Below are positions 6,928-7,965 of a DNA stretch of 7,965 nucleotides, piece by piece. The stretch spans positions 1-7,965 of the forward strand of contig CAMGRA010000039.1 in assembly GCA_946061345.1 (NCBI GenBank). The letters are read 5' to 3'. This DNA is from an uncultured Clostridia bacterium (GTDB lineage Bacteria > Bacillota > Clostridia > Oscillospirales > Oscillospiraceae). The notes beneath the pieces are model-generated. The model did no database searches. It worked only from the letters and a program-made list of their open reading frames with translations, and was not told the DNA's origin. Position 1 is the stretch's first letter. Each line of letters starts with the position of its first letter. The position numbers were made by a program, and so were the translations under genes.

Positions 6928-6995
6928 GTATGCTGTTATTTATGCCATGAGATCCATGAGGAATATAAACGTAATTCGTATCAGAGGTTGGTTTC

Positions 6996-7965
6996 ATGCT
7001 TGAGCTGCTTTCTCCCGCCGGTTCTCTCGATGCCCTCCGCGCCGCCGTGTGCAACGGAGCTGACGCGGTCTATTTTGGCTCCGAGAACTTTAATGCCCGG
7101 CGGAGCGCGAAAAACTTCACACTGGACGAGCTGCCGGAGACAGTCCGCTACTGTCATGTGCGCGGCGTCAAGGTCTATCTGACGCTGAACACCCTGGTTT
7201 CCGATCGGGAGATGCGGGCCGCAGCGCAGACCATAACGGCGGCAGCCCGTGCGGGCGTGGATGCCTTCATTGTTCAGGACTTCGGCGTTGTTTCCCTGTG
7301 CCGCCAGATCGCCCCGTCGGTACCGCTGCACGCCTCCACCCAGATGAGTATTCACTCTCTCGAGGGCGTGAAGCAGGCTGCTGCCATGGGGATCACCCGG
7401 GTGGTCCTGGCCCGGGAGCTGTCCAAAGAGAATATAGCCTTTATCTGCCGCAACAGCCCGGTGGAGATCGAGGTATTCGTTCACGGCGCGCTGTGTATGT
7501 GTCATTCAGGGCAATGTTATATGTCCTCGGTCATCGGCCGCAGGAGCGGCAACCGGGGCCAGTGCGCTCAGCCCTGCCGCCTGCCCTATGGCTTTGACCG
7601 GTTTGAGGAGAAATACCCTCTGAGCCTGAAGGACAACTGCCTTATCGACTGCCTGCGCCAGCTGGAGGTCATGGGAGTTGCCAGCATTAAGCTTGAGGGA
7701 CGCATGAAGCGCCCGGAATACGTAGCCACCGTGACCAGTGTCTACCGCACGGCGCTGGATGAGGGAAAGGTCAGCGAGCAGGGCAGACAGGCTCTGCAGG
7801 CCATCTTCTCCCGCCAGGGCTTCACCCAGGGGTATTACGACGGAAAAATCGGCCCCGAGATGTTCGGTATCCGCAGCACCAAGGAGGGCAGTACCGCTTT
7901 GCTGCAGGCTGCCCGCGCTTCCTATGAAAATGTGGAGCCGCAGCGGGTGCCGGTGCGGTTTTACG
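6996..7965 (+). CDS. U32 family protein (RlhA/TrhP-like RNA hydroxylation factor), N-terminal 323 residues, cut by window end
   Basis: Members of this family, long named collagenase-like peptidases, include E. coli RlhA (5-hydroxycytidine in 23S rRNA) and TrhP/YegQ (5-hydroxyuridine in tRNA wobble position, from prephenate). The visible 323 residues start MLELLSPAGSLDALRAAV, the standard N-terminus. Residues 159-178 match the U32 signature (E-x-F-x-x-G-A-L-C-x4-G-x-C-x-x-S). Four cysteines (167, 174, 190 in NRGQC and 194 in QPCR) are placed like the family's Fe-S ligands. SIKLEGRMK (230-238) is also conserved. Residues after about 290 suggest the linker into a further C-terminal domain (DUF3656-like), favouring the longer RlhA-type form, but that part is missing. 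The start is supported by AGAGG 8 nt before the ATG. The gene is divergent from the mnmE operon. Choice between rRNA, tRNA or other substrate stays open. Confidence 0.92.
   Translation, partial: MLELLSPAGSLDALRAAVCNGADAVYFGSENFNARRSAKNFTLDELPETVRYCHVRGVKVYLTLNTLVSDREMRAAAQTITAAARAGVDAFIVQDFGVVSLCRQIAPSVPLHASTQMSIHSLEGVKQAAAMGITRVVLARELSKENIAFICRNSPVEIEVFVHGALCMCHSGQCYMSSVIGRRSGNRGQCAQPCRLPYGFDRFEEKYPLSLKDNCLIDCLRQLEVMGVASIKLEGRMKRPEYVATVTSVYRTALDEGKVSEQGRQALQAIFSRQGFTQGYYDGKIGPEMFGIRSTKEGSTALLQAARASYENVEPQRVPVRFY

Noticed and set aside
6947..7003. 18-codon plus-strand leader peptide frame overlapping the U32 start
   Set aside because: No ribosome binding site precedes its ATG, and the peptide shows no codon run suggesting attenuation.
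6981..7505. 174-codon minus-strand open frame opposite the U32 gene
   Set aside because: The plus-strand frame carries the U32 signature and conserved cysteines, and the antisense frame starts inside it with no promoter.

Overview
The window looks like chromosomal DNA from a GC-rich low-G+C-phylum (Firmicutes) Clostridia, most likely a gut Oscillospiraceae/Ruminococcaceae-type organism. This rests on the GC-rich coding sequence, strong AGGAGG-type ribosome binding sites, an exported M3 oligopeptidase with a lipobox, a U32 family protein, and a terminal repeat that resembles intergenic repeats I associate with that group. The genus cannot be fixed from this sequence alone.

Layout: positions 1-98 are non-coding and hold a GC-rich palindromic element (about 1-43) and a perfect 16-bp stem-loop (53-89). 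Positions 99-6706 hold five tightly packed genes on the minus strand. In transcription order they are an inositol-monophosphatase family phosphatase (6706-5903), a lipoprotein-like M3 metallopeptidase (5906-4086), mnmE (4063-2702), rsmG (2688-2002) and mnmG (1967-99). Gaps are a 4-nt overlap, then 22, 13 and 34 nt, which is the spacing of one operon. A good sigma-A-like promoter (TTGTGA-N17-TATAGT) sits 92 nt upstream of the first gene, with a leader that can fold. A divergent extended -10 promoter serves a U32 family gene on the plus strand (6996 onward), which runs off the window end.

How the genes fit together: MnmE and MnmG form the complex that modifies the wobble uridine (xm5U34) of certain tRNAs. 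RsmG methylates 16S rRNA, and the U32 protein resembles the rRNA/tRNA hydroxylation family (RlhA/TrhP). The window is therefore mostly RNA modification and translation upkeep, with a phosphatase and a membrane-anchored peptidase placed ahead of mnmE in the same transcription unit. I found no clear evidence of a wholly new system. The points most worth checking are the structured leader of the operon, the gene order (rsmG between mnmE and mnmG, no rnpA/yidC/jag upstream), the lipoprotein M3 peptidase, and the terminal palindromic repeat.
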